Below, one piece after another: positions 36,601 to 43,840 of a DNA stretch of 64,000 nt. The notes under the pieces are model-generated. The model did no database searches. It was not told where the DNA came from and saw nothing but the letters and a program-made list of their open reading frames with translations. Positions within the stretch are counted from its first letter, which is position 1. Each line of letters starts with the position of its first letter. The position numbers and the translations under genes were made by a program. Location of the stretch: assembly GCA_026874595.1 (NCBI GenBank), contig CM049306.1, positions 47,496,019 through 47,560,018 of the forward strand, read 5' to 3'. This DNA is from Sipunculus nudus (Eukaryota; Annelida; Sipuncula; Golfingiida; Sipunculidae).

Positions 36601-38357
36601 CTGCTTTGGGTCTGGATCTGTCAAAGGGGAAGGCCCAAATTGTTTTGATTTCTTTAAGTTAGCTAGTGCAGAAGTTATGCTTATGCTAGAATTCTCTCAG
36701 TGTCCTGCCATTTCAAGTCTGCTTTTTAGAGGGCACACAGAGGGTATGAATTAGAGATCAAAAAGGTTAAAATCAATCCCATTTCCCACAATAATTTGCT
36801 TGGAAAATTTGGGCATGGTCCAAAGTGCGTACTTGTAAAATCTAAATTTTCATGATACTTGCATGTCCCCTTACCACCAAACTGTCTCCACTGACTCGGA
36901 TAGATTATCACCTGACAGGTTTATTTCTCCCAGTTTCTTGAAACTGCTCATGGGGGCTTCCATTCTATGTACACACTAAAACCCAGATGTCACAGGTCCC
37001 ATATCAAAATTATGGGTATACTGTTATTTAGTAAACAACTGCCTTCAGTTAGGTGTATTCATCATTCAACATATTGTTACATCCCTTCTTGGTATTTCCA
37101 GATTCAGGAACGAGAAGCTGTCAGGGTGGAACGTTTGATGATTTGAGGAACGAATTACAATTGGAAGATGAAGAGTGGGAGTCCCAGACGAGGAGTTCAG
37201 CGCCACCTAGTCAAACGAGCAGCATGGACCAGCCAGATGAAGATTTGGTGAAAACTCCAAAGAATGATGGGATACCTCACCTCCCAACAGTTGAAATTTT
37301 GGAACGAATTGACAGTGGGATCCCCTCAGATATTTCTGAGATAAATGAACGAGGTGATTTTGAGCATCTTGGATACACAAGTGGAGACATTGATGATTTT
37401 GATCATTTAGACCTTTTGGAGAATTTGAGTGATATCAGTGAAAATTTCTCTACTTCCAGTAAGATAGTTGCAGCTGACGTGCACTTGCAGGAAGTAGACG
37501 AACAACTACAGACAATTTTTAAACCCACTCCTGTGGAACTGCTGAGAGTGACTCTTTATAAATGGAAAGACACGGATGATTTCGGGTTTGGATTATCAGA
37601 AGGAGTGTATGAGAAAGGAGTTTATATAAGTGCTGTCAGGCCTGGAGGACCTGCAGATAAATGTGGGACACTCAGAGCCTATGATAAAATCTTACAGGTA
37701 AGGTTTACTCCAGTGCTTTCAGTGATTAGCATAACCCTTGAAAAGCATTCATTTTGAGTTATTTTTCTTGTGTCAGAAATAATATAAAATATAAATATAA
37801 TATAGAATTTATGGATCTGTTCTTCAAGAGGTAAAATATAATTTATATAATATACTGTTATTAATTTACAATGTAATAATATATAAATTAATGAAATAAT
37901 GAATACTATAAATATTACTTTTATGTATTTTGTTTTATCAGCCCAAACTTCACCATTCTTATGGGCCACAACCAAAAATATAACTCTTTATTTTGAATTG
38001 ATCAGTATTTAATTGTCTGGTTTTGGTGAGAGAGGGAGCCCTCTGTATTGTAAGACTAATTGCTGCTCTGGGCTCCCTTGAAATTATTTCATTTAAATAT
38101 ATAAATTTTGATAATTAATAAAAAGTGAACAATGTAACATTTATTCAAACAGGCATCATGCTGGTTTTCTTTAATTACAGGTCAATGGAGTAAAAACCAA
38201 AGACCTGGACTGTGGCCAGGTAGTACCTTTGATTGCTGATTCAGGTAACGTCCTGGAAATGGTGGTCAGTCGAAACCCACTAGCCTCGCATGAACAGAGG
38301 TCAGAAGATATATGGATCAAGAGGGATGAAAGGTCACTTAGAGGTCAAAGGGTGTGA
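3592..38357 (+). CDS. GRIP1: GRIP-family seven-PDZ scaffold protein (gene span, 19 exons)
   Basis: Glutamate-receptor-interacting protein homologue, a cytoplasmic adaptor that in animals binds C-termini of AMPA receptors, ephrin/Eph proteins, liprin and other cargo at synapses and junctions. Nineteen exons, listed separately, join in one frame into about 983 residues: N-terminal RRQSI motif (as in vertebrate GRIP), PDZ1 (about residues 33-116), PDZ2 (131-217), PDZ3 (228-312), PDZ4 (394-478), PDZ5 (487-572), PDZ6 (585-670), an acidic linker, and PDZ7 (871-958). Order and spacing match vertebrate GRIP1/GRIP2 (about 1,050-1,130 residues), so roughly the first 30-50 residues are missing upstream. 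Every junction is GT-AG and phase-consistent, and I see no internal stop or frameshift. The invertebrate gene probably predates the GRIP1/GRIP2 split, so the symbol is approximate. Confidence 0.93.
3790..5215. repeat. Expanded interspersed repeat with five internal units
   Basis: Anchor phrase (A)GGGCACAAAT...TGGACCT.GAATCTTCT recurs at about 3866, 4188, 4518, 4687 and 4846, followed by GGAAACCT.AA.TTAGGTC and TATGGGGCT motifs. Late units are about 165 bases apart; early ones are near twice that. It ends GTCATGACCCATGGGTCACT, the same terminus as copies at 12780-13064 and 27987-28410. Confidence 0.8.
5198..5246. repeat. TCTATGATGGGA-type repeat terminus, copy 1
   Basis: GTCTATGATGGGATATATAA then TGGTATACCAATAGTCTGTC. 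Related termini occur at 9841-9905 (same orientation) and 56940-57000 (inverted: GGTATACCATAATAAGTCCC ATCATAGA). It abuts the preceding repeat, so the two may be modules of one element. Confidence 0.6.
6571..6583 (+). other. Possible alternative GRIP start codon ahead of the PDZ1 exon
   Basis: ATG at 6571 is in frame with the PDZ1 exon through the splice acceptor and would give [15 protein letters not shown]. The base at -3 is A, favourable for initiation, and an in-frame TAA lies five codons upstream. It would be used only by a transcript starting within this intron. Vertebrate GRIP genes are known to make isoforms with different N-termini, but no promoter was identified here. Confidence 0.3.
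6584..6655 (+). CDS. GRIP1: GRIP exon: start of PDZ1
   Basis: Acceptor CGATTTTAG, donor GTAAGT. Encodes [16 protein letters not shown] followed by the PDZ1 carboxylate-loop segment NLGL. This parallels the VVELMKKEG...LGLTVSG start of vertebrate GRIP PDZ1. Phases 1/1. An in-frame ATG at 6571, inside the intronic side of the acceptor, offers an alternative start (see separate entry). Confidence 0.88.
9841..9905. repeat. TCTATGATGGGA-type repeat terminus, copy 2
   Basis: CTGTCTATCTAGGGATGTAT then TACGGTATACCCACAGTCTG and a TCCATCCGCCTGTCC tract; a diverged member of the 5198 family. Confidence 0.5.
12215..12500 (+). repeat. Probable tRNA-derived SINE
   Basis: Contains GCTGGCGACCCGGGTTCATT CCCAGG, in which GGGTTCATTCCC resembles the tRNA B-box (GGTTCGANTCC) with one change. 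A weak A-box-like AGCTGAGCAC lies about 40 bases upstream. Composition is far more GC-rich than the surrounding intron. No tRNA cloverleaf completes, so it is not a functional tRNA. The 3' boundary is uncertain; other copies would be needed to confirm it. Confidence 0.5.
12780..13064. repeat. Interspersed repeat with CAGCTGA-type ends, copy 2
   Basis: Starts TTCAGTCAGCTGAGATATAG, has a (GTCT)n tract, GCACAAATTGTAACCGCTGG, ATACCACCTACAAAATTTGG, and ends CAGCTGAGCGTCATGACCTG then TGGGTCACTTGTTC. Same order as 27987-28410. Confidence 0.8.
15885..16184. mobile_element. TIR MITE family, copy 1 (in GRIP intron)
   Basis: About 300 bases. Starts AGGCCAGACAAAAGGTATGG and TTCCCAGGCAC; ends GGTGCCTTAGAACCATACCT then TTTTTGGCCTTA. 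The terminal inverted repeat is about 30 bases (TAAGGCCA(n)AAGGTATGG...). Interior is AT-rich and non-coding. Same family as 29758, 34954, 55494 and 59440. Confidence 0.85.
16785..16848 (+). CDS. GRIP1: GRIP exon: middle of PDZ1
   Basis: Acceptor CATTTTAG, donor GTGGGT. Encodes [20 protein letters not shown], corresponding to the GGIDKDGKPRVSNLRQGG region of vertebrate PDZ1. Enters in phase 1 and leaves with two bases of an AGG codon. It lies 10.1 kb after the preceding exon. Confidence 0.9.
17220..17365 (+). CDS. GRIP1: GRIP exon: end of PDZ1
   Basis: Acceptor ACAATGCAG, donor GTAAGT. Encodes [16 protein letters not shown] and continues through the second helix to ELEYELPDP, as in vertebrate GRIP (VGDYIKAVNGI ... 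LEVEYELPP). The helix carries His in RHEEII, the position that favours class I ligands in many PDZ domains; whether that holds here is inference. Confidence 0.93.
17862..18021 (+). CDS. GRIP1: GRIP exon: start of PDZ2
   Basis: Acceptor CTCATTACAG, donor GTAAGT. Encodes a short inter-PDZ linker, then [20 protein letters not shown] and the strand around [17 protein letters not shown]. The carboxylate-binding loop reads SFGF, as expected for GRIP PDZ2 (vertebrate TFGFVIRGG). PDZ1 and PDZ2 are separated by only about 15 residues. Confidence 0.94.
18558..18700 (+). CDS. GRIP1: GRIP exon: end of PDZ2
   Basis: Acceptor GTTTCCAG, donor GTATGT. Encodes [18 protein letters not shown] and ends [11 protein letters not shown]. 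That last stretch is identical to vertebrate GRIP1 at the same place, strong support for orthology. Confidence 0.95.
19567..19714 (+). CDS. GRIP1: GRIP exon: start of PDZ3
   Basis: Acceptor CACTACAG, donor GTGAGT. Encodes [20 protein letters not shown] with binding loop DLGV, then [17 protein letters not shown]. Vertebrate GRIP has [20 protein letters not shown] here. Confidence 0.95.
20374..20555 (+). CDS. GRIP1: GRIP exon: end of PDZ3
   Basis: Acceptor CGTTTCAG, donor GTAAGT. Encodes [20 protein letters not shown], then [11 protein letters not shown] and a basic/serine linker. It matches [19 protein letters not shown] and VKLEILP of vertebrate GRIP1 closely. Confidence 0.95.
21894..22034 (+). 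CDS. GRIP1: GRIP exon: linker between PDZ3 and PDZ4
   Basis: Acceptor TAATTGCAG, donor GTATGT. A polar, low-complexity linker (includes [12 protein letters not shown] and a PKRNN stretch) with no domain. Phase 1/1 and 141 bases long, so it can be skipped without shifting frame. RRNS fits a basophilic-kinase consensus (R-R-x-S), which is only suggestive. Confidence 0.8.
22280..22621. repeat. Local duplication, copy 1 (empty-site copy)
   Basis: About 340 bases that recur downstream as 22738-22757 plus 24276-24598. The copies share long blocks such as CCCAAAGTAAT and AAATGTGTGATACCTAAT. Copy 1 reads TTGTTATATAGTCATCTG without interruption and is the pre-insertion version of the transposon target. 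Confidence 0.88.
22758..24275 (-). mobile_element. Pogo/Tigger-like DNA transposon, internally deleted, TA target duplication
   Basis: A 1,518-base element. Its left end CAGTGGAGCGCCGTTCATCC is mirrored by its right end, which closes in AACGGCGCTCCACTG, flanked by TA on both sides. Subterminal motifs (GGATAAACG) recur several times near both ends, as expected for transposase binding sites. Internally, on the - strand, there is a remnant of a CENP-B/pogo-type transposase with only the DNA-binding N-terminus and a short C-terminal tail. Full pogo-type transposases carry a DDE catalytic core of several hundred residues, which is absent, so the copy is non-autonomous. The TA duplication and CENP-B helix-turn-helix point to the Tc1/mariner-pogo superfamily. 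Confidence 0.88.
23335..23719 (-). pseudogene. Remnant CENP-B/pogo transposase (helix-turn-helix only)
   Basis: Starts at an ATG at 23719. The first about 55 residues are rich in Lys/Arg and contain [18 protein letters not shown] and [19 protein letters not shown], a CENP-B N-terminal / Psq-type helix-turn-helix. After about residue 65 the frame no longer resembles a transposase; a second frame (ending 23335) finishes in SDIRSYF, resembling tails of jerky/Tigger proteins. The catalytic DDE core is missing. It is best read as an internal deletion joining the two ends of a formerly longer gene, with a frame change. Confidence 0.8.
24276..24598. repeat. Local duplication, copy 2 (interrupted)
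   Basis: Downstream part of the second copy; the first about 20 bases lie at 22738-22757 on the other side of the transposon. It ends near the motif CCCAAACCAACTAGAAAATA, matched by copy 1 at 22600-22620. Confidence 0.88.
24602..25200. repeat. Degenerate tandem repeats of an interspersed element
   Basis: The phrase CCAAATTGT...AATATT.CACAGAAATG.TCC occurs at about 24602 and 24932. TTTGTTCAAATGG or TTTGTTTGAATGG followed by a TCAGTGA/TTCTGTGATTTT motif occurs near 24654, 24829 and 24972. This implies decayed direct repeats of roughly 150-170 bases. No coding potential was seen. Confidence 0.6.
26251..26286 (+). CDS. GRIP1: Candidate 36-base GRIP cassette microexon
   Basis: TTCATCATTTCAG, then 36 open bases, then GTAAAT. 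Phase 1/1 fits exactly between the linker exon ending at 22034 and the PDZ4 exon at 29136. It would insert about [12 protein letters not shown] plus a boundary residue without altering the frame. The acceptor is good and the donor moderate. There is no similarity to support it, so it rests on splice sites and phase alone; a chance match is possible. Confidence 0.4.
27018..27320. repeat. Interspersed repeat with (AAT)n head and ATATAGCGCC motif
   Basis: Begins with a short AAT microsatellite, then GGTATTTATATAGCGCC and a run of conserved-looking text typical of repeats recurring in marine invertebrate genomes. Only one copy lies in this window, so boundaries are approximate and the classification rests on resemblance. 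Confidence 0.4.
27987..28410. repeat. Interspersed repeat with CAGCTGA-type ends, copy 3
   Basis: Starts AGCTCAGCTGACTGAAAGTC, contains TTTGTCTGTCGTCCGTCCGTC, a GTTAACAGGGCACA motif, and GGTATACCACCTACAAAATTTGG. It ends GTCAGCTGAGCATCATGACC followed by CCACTTGTT. The same phrases in the same order occur at 12780-13064 and, in part, at 3790-5215. Confidence 0.75.
29136..29307 (+). CDS. GRIP1: GRIP exon: start of PDZ4
   Basis: Acceptor GTGCTTCAG, donor GTGATT. Encodes [20 protein letters not shown], then binding loop GLGFTV and [12 protein letters not shown]. It occupies the position of vertebrate PDZ4 (TEVVLTADPVTGFGIQL). The donor is weaker than its neighbours but phase and alignment support it. 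Confidence 0.9.
29758..30090. mobile_element. TIR MITE family, diverged copy 2 (in GRIP intron)
   Basis: Begins TAAGGCAAAAGAGGTAGGTT followed by TCTCAGACAC; ends TGAGAACCCAACCTTT followed by a T-run and GCCA. The interior shares the family's AGATTTCCTTTG and TAGTGCTTTTACC phrases. Mutations in both ends make it the oldest-looking of five copies. It ends about 100 bases before the next exon's acceptor. Confidence 0.72.
30192..30331 (+). CDS. GRIP1: GRIP exon: end of PDZ4
   Basis: Acceptor GTTGATGCAG, donor GTAAGT. Encodes [17 protein letters not shown] through [10 protein letters not shown], matching the RCGVLQIGDRVMAINGIP ... EFDVAES layout of vertebrate PDZ4. Confidence 0.94.
30610..30687 (+). 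CDS. GRIP1: GRIP exon: start of PDZ5
   Basis: Acceptor TTATTCCAG, donor GTAAGT. Encodes [18 protein letters not shown] and binding loop GLGITI. Vertebrate GRIP1 reads ESVIPSSGTFHVKLPKK ... LGITIS, near-identical. PDZ4 and PDZ5 are separated by only a few residues, as in vertebrates, where they fold as a tandem. Confidence 0.95.
31169..31384 (+). CDS. GRIP1: GRIP exon: rest of PDZ5
   Basis: Acceptor TGTTTTTAG, donor GTAAGC. Contains [20 protein letters not shown] followed by [19 protein letters not shown] and VKLKIKKAE. The stretch [11 protein letters not shown] is identical to vertebrate GRIP1. Phase 1/1. Confidence 0.97.
31855..32243. mobile_element. 389-base element with perfect 12-base terminal inverted repeats
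   Basis: GTCCCCCACTTC at 31855-31866 is exactly inverted as GAAGTGGGGGAC at 32232-32243. Inside are a pyrimidine-rich GTCTGTCTGTCCGTCC tract and a direct repeat of ATGACATGTGGAGACATCT (near 32099 and 32151) lying within a looser inverted repeat (CAACCAGAA / TTCTGGTT). No coding region: a non-autonomous element in the GRIP intron before PDZ6. Confidence 0.7.
32319..32463 (+). CDS. GRIP1: GRIP exon: start of PDZ6
   Basis: Acceptor CCTTTTGCAG, donor GTAAGG. Encodes [20 protein letters not shown] followed by [20 protein letters not shown]. Vertebrate GRIP1: [30 protein letters not shown]6 binds ephrins, Eph receptors and liprin-alpha in mammals. Confidence 0.97.
32788..32930 (+). CDS. GRIP1: GRIP exon: end of PDZ6; 3' edge seeded a minisatellite
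   Basis: Acceptor TTTATTCAG, donor GTCAGT. Encodes [17 protein letters not shown] through [11 protein letters not shown], matching [17 protein letters not shown] of vertebrate GRIP1. The last 22 coding bases plus the donor are the first unit of the adjacent 49-base tandem array, so donor-like sequence recurs many times downstream. Confidence 0.94.
32909..33818 (+). repeat. 49-base minisatellite derived from the PDZ6 exon end and its splice donor
   Basis: About 18 units. Each contains TATCCAGACCAA, then (C/A)ACAAGTC(A/G)GTGTCA, then ACACCTGTCATTAACAG. The first unit starts inside the coding exon (GTATCAAGACCAATGAATAC). Most units keep a donor-like AA|GTCAGT or AA|GTCGGT, and many end in an acceptor-like TTAACAG. 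Some units are shortened, for example near 33375 and 33710. Confidence 0.92.
34182..34216 (+). CDS. GRIP1: GRIP small exon: basic segment after PDZ6
   Basis: Acceptor ATATTTTCAG, donor GTATGA. Thirty-five bases that, with the carried-over A, give [12 protein letters not shown], a highly basic 12-residue segment. It converts phase 1 to phase 0, as the next exon requires; skipping it would shift frame, which supports it being constitutive. No direct similarity is known to me. Confidence 0.68.
34954..35237. mobile_element. TIR MITE family, copy 3
   Basis: Starts GAGCAAAAAAAATAAGGTTT then GGTTCTCAGG; ends GCCTGAGAACCATACCTTTA and TTTTTGGCCTTA. Interior shares AATGTCATATGATCA and AAGCACTACA with copies 1, 4 and 5. 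It lies in the intron between the basic exon and the SVDS exon. Confidence 0.8.
36005..36131 (+). CDS. GRIP1: GRIP exon: linker with conserved PSVDSA.ESWD motif
   Basis: Acceptor CTGATTACAG, donor GTATGT. Encodes [20 protein letters not shown]; vertebrate GRIP1 has VPSVDSAVDSWDGSAID between PDZ6 and PDZ7. Outside the PDZ domains this is one of the best conserved stretches, so it may be a binding motif. Confidence 0.93.
37102..37697 (+). CDS. GRIP1: GRIP exon: acidic linker and most of PDZ7
   Basis: The longest exon, 596 bases. Acceptor GTATTTCCAG, donor GTAAGG. Begins with an acidic linker ([14 protein letters not shown]; many Asp/Glu/Ser, with repeated SDIS and IDS.. motifs), then [20 protein letters not shown] and on through [20 protein letters not shown]. 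Vertebrate: [21 protein letters not shown] ... [21 protein letters not shown]. PDZ7's binding loop reads DFGF; vertebrate GRIP PDZ7 binds GRASP-1. Confidence 0.96.
38181..38357 (+). CDS. GRIP1: GRIP terminal coding exon: end of PDZ7 and tail
   Basis: Acceptor TTTAATTACAG, stop TGA at 38355-38357. Encodes [20 protein letters not shown], then VVSRNPLAS as in vertebrate GRIP (VISRNPLAS). It then diverges into a charged 19-residue tail ending LRGQRV, shorter than the mammalian tail. Confidence 0.96.
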   Translation, partial: VNGVKTKDLDCGQVVPLIADSGNVLEMVVSRNPLASHEQRSEDIWIKRDERSLRGQRV

Positions 38358-39378
38358 AGTCAAGGTCGTTTAATGCTACAGTGATTAAAACAGTGACAGG
38401 AGGGGTTTATTTTTTCTATTACATACAGAGCAATACATTGTGTTTAAGTACTTATTTACATGTATTTGATCATATATTATGTAAACTTGACATGATATTT
38501 TATGTTGTCACATTTAAGGCAACTTGTTTCAGTCTGGTAACCTCTTCTTTTCTGGTTGCTATATATATTCATATATTTGTGATACATGTATTTATATTTG
38601 GATGTATGTTTTGTTTAGATTTACTGAGTCCCTGTGTACTCTCATATGTATCCCAAAGTGCATATTTACATGATGATGTTTATTTTATTGGAGAAGTAAC
38701 TTTACAACACTTCATTACTTAGTCATTTTCTTTGTGTGAAATGCACGAGCTTATGTATATTCTACTATGCAATGCAGATTTCAGTTTCATTAAAGTAAGA
38801 CTTTTTATTCACAGAAATAGATAACTAAAAGACTTGCACTTGAAGCTAGTTACCAAAATCAGACTGTGGTGGTGACAGTAACATGCATTATTTATATAAC
38901 TGAAATATTTCTGGTGCTTAAGATTTACCAACAGAAAAAAGTTTTATGCTTCTGTGTTTTATGTATGACTTAGTGCAGTTGGTGTATTATTAAAAAAAGA
39001 TTTCTTATTCACAATATCAAGATCAAGATCTATTGGAAATCAGAAGACGGTGATCCCACCAGGATCATTTAATTGTGGTGAGGAATGGCCACTCCTTTAC
39101 AGACTGCATTTCAAAAGGGTTTCTTGTATGATTTGACAGTAATTATGATGAATTCTTGTGAAATCTTGTGAAACTGTCACTGTACTTAAAATGACATTTT
39201 GATCTATTGATTTGCAAAAAAATGTGAAAATACAGAGCTCATAAAAAATTGACCTTGCACATGTCTGATTAGATGTATATGTAGGAGTACCCATGACACA
39301 CAGCAGAGTTTGCATTGGAAATGGGCATTACCTAAGTATTAAAACAAACAAATGTTAAAGCATTTACTAAAATATGAA

Positions 39379-39384
39379 AATAAA
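39379..39384 (+). terminator. Candidate proximal poly(A) signal AATAAA (GRIP)
   Basis: AATAAA about 1.0 kb after the GRIP stop, in an A-rich context. Others follow at 39589-39594 (AATAAA) and 41093-41098. Confidence 0.35.
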
Positions 39385-41092
39385 GATCATTGTGCCTTAA
39401 ATATTACTGATATATTGAATATGAATATATATATTTATATATATATGATGATGGTATGAAAACCAAAATTGAACATGTATAGATCAGTAAAGATAATTAA
39501 TAGTGTATTTATGTTGTAAATATATGTATCAAGATAAAGTTTACTTTAATTTCCATTTGAACAGTAGTGATATAAAATATATGCAACAAATAAACAGATA
39601 TAATTACTGCAGCTTTAATCTTTCAAATTACTTATTGTAAGTATGCTCTTTGATCGTTTGTTCTTCAGGCAGATATAATATCAGGAAATAATATAATCTA
39701 CAAGTAGATAGAAGACTGGAGAGTGTCTTTTTAATATTTATAAAACACAGGTATGCTCAGTTTTTCATTTATTTACTGGTCTATTATCTGTATTAATTTT
39801 TTTTGGCTGGAAGAGGCTGATAAGAGTTTGGAGAAATGAAAATACCTGGTGTGTTATTAATACAGGAGAATAGAGTACAGGTATATAAATATGTAAATCA
39901 CTTTATATGTCCTGAAGTAGTAACAAAACTTAAGGATTGTGATTTCTTATAAATCTTTGAAATTGATTGTTATCACCTAGTCACCAATAAAACTAATGGT
40001 ACCACTTAACACATCTTGCACTGTAAATGTTTTATCATCAATTAAGCAACAGGGATCTCTATAAGCTTCAAGAATGTTATATGTTGGAAATCATAGGTTT
40101 ATCTCAATTCAGAGAAAAAGTTCCAACCAGCAGCAAAAGGCAATTAAATAATTCTTTTAGTCAGTAAAAGTGCTTTAAAAATTTGCCAATCTTGGAGATG
40201 CTGCTTATTATTTAAAAAGTTAATTTCTTGGACAGGCTGCTTATAGTGCAAGACTCATTTCTTTATCTCTATTACAGATGTTCTTTTTATATTGTGTATT
40301 TTGGTAATTGCTGGTAATTCACTGTGGGATTACCCAGCATGCACCTGGGTGTGATGATGACTAGGTCCTGCTGGACTTGGCTCCGGAGGATTACAAGACG
40401 GAACACATCCATTGTTTGTATATATGTATAGAGTTTGCTTTTCATTGTTTGGGGGTATGTGACATGGCGTCATTTACACCCTTTTCATGACAGTAATTGC
40501 AATTCAAATCAGTTTTATTTTTGAAAGGGATACACCTTCAAACACGCAAACAGACATGCATACAATATATGTAGCCAAAACTGAATGGATGACACACATG
40601 TAGGTTATATGTGCAGTATTTCAAATTAAATTTTCTTAAGTTATGCAAAAACTTAAATTTGCATTTTCTCAATTGAAAAAAGTTTTTCAAGGTTTGAAAT
40701 TACAATTTAAAAAATAGTGTTCTGTTTTAAGAGAATAAAGAGATATTGTTTATATAAAAGTGATGTAATTTCACACATCTCAGCAGGTTTCTGAAACAGA
40801 TTATTCACCTAAATAGATTAAAAACATGTTATAATTAATCTATGATACATTGATTGTATATTTATATCTGTATAAAGAGTGTAAATCAGGTTAGCCTCCT
40901 AAGAGAGTATTTAGTTATAACCTTTATCCTGCAGATATAGATGTACATAAAATTACATAAATGTTCTCAAGTAACAGATGACAGTGGCCCAGGTAGTTAA
41001 TGTGTACATAATACAAACTATGCTGTCCTGTATCATAAGGTGTGGCATTACCCCGGTTGTCTATTTGAGCCTACCTACACTGGTGACAGAAA

Positions 41093-41098
41093 AATAAA
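41093..41098 (+). terminator. Candidate distal poly(A) signal AATAAA (GRIP)
   Basis: AATAAA followed within about 50 bases by a T/G-rich stretch (GTCTTCTTGTTTTGTGAGTTG), the expected downstream-element composition. On sequence context it is the strongest poly(A) candidate downstream of GRIP. Confidence 0.45.
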
Positions 41099-41439
41099 CA
41101 TGTTAAAATGAACGTTCCCTTAGCCTCTGCTGTCTTCTTGTTTTGTGAGTTGTACAGTGTGCGAGTCTGTTAACGAGTGTAGGAGTTAAGCGTGTTCCCA
41201 GTTCATAAAACTTGTACTGAATATTTCCTGTTTGCTGTAAAAAAAATAATTTTGCTTCATGTTTAAAAAAAAAAGAATTCCTGGGTGGGTTAATAAGGGC
41301 ACAGTGTATTTCATATAAATGAGCTTGTCAGAATGTCAAATACATTTTGTTATTTCATGCCAGAAATAACTTCTGTGTGGCTTTAAAAGTTGCACTGTGT
41401 TGGTGTGCTTTATGTTTCATAATTTCACAAATTAAATCC

Positions 41440-41890
41440 TCTGTCTCCTACTCGATTTGGGCCAACACTGAGCAAGTTTATGTGTGCAGGATAGAAAGAA
41501 GGCAGTGTCCTCTGTGTGAGGTTAAACGGAGGAAGTTTATACTCTGTGTGGGCAAAAAGGAATGAATTTGTATGATATGTGGGCATACATGGACACAGAG
41601 TGTACAAGTGAGCAAACTGTTACTGTGTCTGCTTAAAGGGAGCAAACGTGTACCTGGAATGAGCTGGAGCAAAAATTTACTTTGTGTTGGCAAATGTGCA
41701 CAGTACACCTAAGAGCAAATTTGACACTTGTACCCTGTTTGGGCTGATATGGAACAAGTAGGTAATCAGTGTGTGTTGAAAAGAGATGTGTTTGTACTTT
41801 GTGGGTCGTAAATGGAACAAATTTTGAGAGAGGAGAAAATTTATTCTGTGTGGGCATAAGAAAGAGGCACTGTTTGTGAGAGTGATTCAT
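41440..41890. repeat. Degenerate minisatellite-like array
   Basis: Variants of TGTGTGGGCA(T/A)AAA with neighbouring G(A/G)(A/G)CAAA and TTTATACT-like words recur at irregular 30-60-base spacing (for example 41548, 41575, 41685, 41735, 41848). Units are too diverged for a firm consensus. Confidence 0.45.
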
Positions 41891-43767
41891 CATGCTTTAT
41901 GTTAACATAGCGAGTTGCTTCATTGGATAAGGAAAGTTCATTTTCACTTCACTTTGAGAATTATAACCAAGAATATTATTTTCATGTTTAAAAAATTAGC
42001 TCTGTACTATGAATGATTCTTATGTTCTTCTGCATGGATGATATTTTATTATTACAAAATATAACCATTTAAGGAGCATAATTAAGTAGCAACTGTTGTC
42101 ATGTTTTTGTAAAAGGCGTTTGTGACATGTTAATCATATACTCTACAGTTAAGGCATTCTCAGTGTAAAAATAAAAATAGTTACAACACCCAGTTTAAAA
42201 GCAAGAACAGATTTTATTAACATATAAAGGGAAAACAAATATTTAATAGTTGTACTCTCCAAGGTTTACAGCCCTTTTGAAGGGAAACTCATCACAGTTA
42301 TCTTTGAAAATTCAATCTTTAACCAACAATAACAAATCTACATCAGATAAATAGAAATGTCCCATTTATGAGAATTAGTTAGAAAAAAATAAACCTTTAT
42401 ACATTATGACCAGATACCATGGTATCTGGTCACTGTTTAGAACCTTTCTTGAAGCTTGTTTGAAAATTACCCAGATTTCATAATCATAGAAAGACCCAAA
42501 GTCACATAAATGTTAAAAGTTAAAAGAGCAGATATGCAAGTTTATGTTCAGTAAGAGCACGCAGTATCCATTACTACTGAAAGTTACCCAAGGATCACAG
42601 GAATGACTTCACCCCTTAGGCAGTTGTCAAGTAACATTCATTTTCACTCATTTCCCTGGCCCACTGTTTTTATCTATAGGTCACACATTATAACACACTG
42701 CCACAAGGCCAAGAATGATCTGACCAATAACAGCAGGGTTAAGAATAATAAGAAATTTAAAAAATCATGGATAAAACCCACAATTCCCACCACCACTGAA
42801 CAGATCATTCCTGGCCTTGTGCCAGGGCCGGGCCTGGCAGTCTTACCGGTATACAGCAAAGTTGGGCATATAAAAGTAGTGGGTTGTGGAATACGTCAGA
42901 ATGAATGTTAAGCTACCACTGCAAAAAGACTAATGAATGTCAAATTTCTTAACATACATATGTACACTGGTATATATTAAGTTTTGCAGTATATAAATAA
43001 ATTGTATCAGCATTTATAGTCCTCAGACAAGCCTCAGAGAATATCATTTTCACGTGGGTTTTCACAGACTCAGGCTCTGCACCTTAAACACAGCTGAAGC
43101 AATGAATAGTCTTATCATTGACTGGGTAGCCAGGTATTAGATGATCCTGCTGGTGCAGCAATACCTGACAGTTTTCCTTAAAATTCTCCATCTAACTATA
43201 AAGGTATAATTTCTGCTCTCCTGCACAAATCTTTGGCTACATTTGAAAGTACACCTTACTGTTTGGCCTCTGTATATGCATGGATCAAGAAATCCATGGG
43301 TCATGACTAGTGAAAGACTTCAAATTTTTGGCTCCAGTACATGATAGCTGATACCTGACACTGCCGACAGTACCTGTTACCATGGCAACACTCTACACCT
43401 AAACATTTCAATGGAAAAAATAGGATTAACAATGATATTATTTTTGTGAGACAAAGTTGTAGGCATTAATGAAGATACCATTACACTCGATGTAGGAATA
43501 AACCAGCTATAGGAATCATTGATGCTGTGCAGCACAAACTGTAATCTGTGCAGCGTACTTAAACTAGTTAAAAGGAAGGACCAATAAGTATCTGCCTCAA
43601 TATGTCCTGACACAGGCCTGTATAATGATAACCAGGTTCCTACTTTGGTCTCCAGTTTTGGGCTAGGATTACTCATACTTAATAACTCCCTTGAGCACTA
43701 GGCATGATACTGATGAAGATGGCAGTTTTGGCATCTGGCTTAGCAGTGTTTAACCTATTCTACTGCA

Positions 43768-43840
43768 ACTACAGTAGATCCTTAATTATCTGATCAGCAT
43801 AGTGCATTAATCTGTTCAGATAACTGATCCTCTAAAGCAT
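43768..43840. mobile_element. Tigger-like terminal fragment
   Basis: ACAGTAGATCCTTAATTATC followed by TGATCAGCAT and then GTTCAGATAACTGATCCTCT resembles the self-complementary ends of pogo/Tigger elements (CAGT...C then GTTCGGATAA-type text). No partner end was found nearby. Confidence 0.35.

Larger units (their letters stand above)
38358..41120 (+). other. GRIP 3' untranslated region (extent uncertain)
   Basis: AT-rich sequence after the stop, with candidate poly(A) signals at 39379, 39589 and 41093. It contains AT-dinucleotide tracts near 39425-39450 and several TGTA/TTTATT-like AU-rich motifs. No open frame with family similarity was seen. Which cleavage site is used cannot be told from sequence. 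Confidence 0.5.

Noticed and set aside
42822-42841. GC-rich 20-base near-palindrome TGCCAGGGCCGGGCCTGGCA
   Set aside because: Noted, but only 18 of 20 positions pair, it is isolated and no element context was found.
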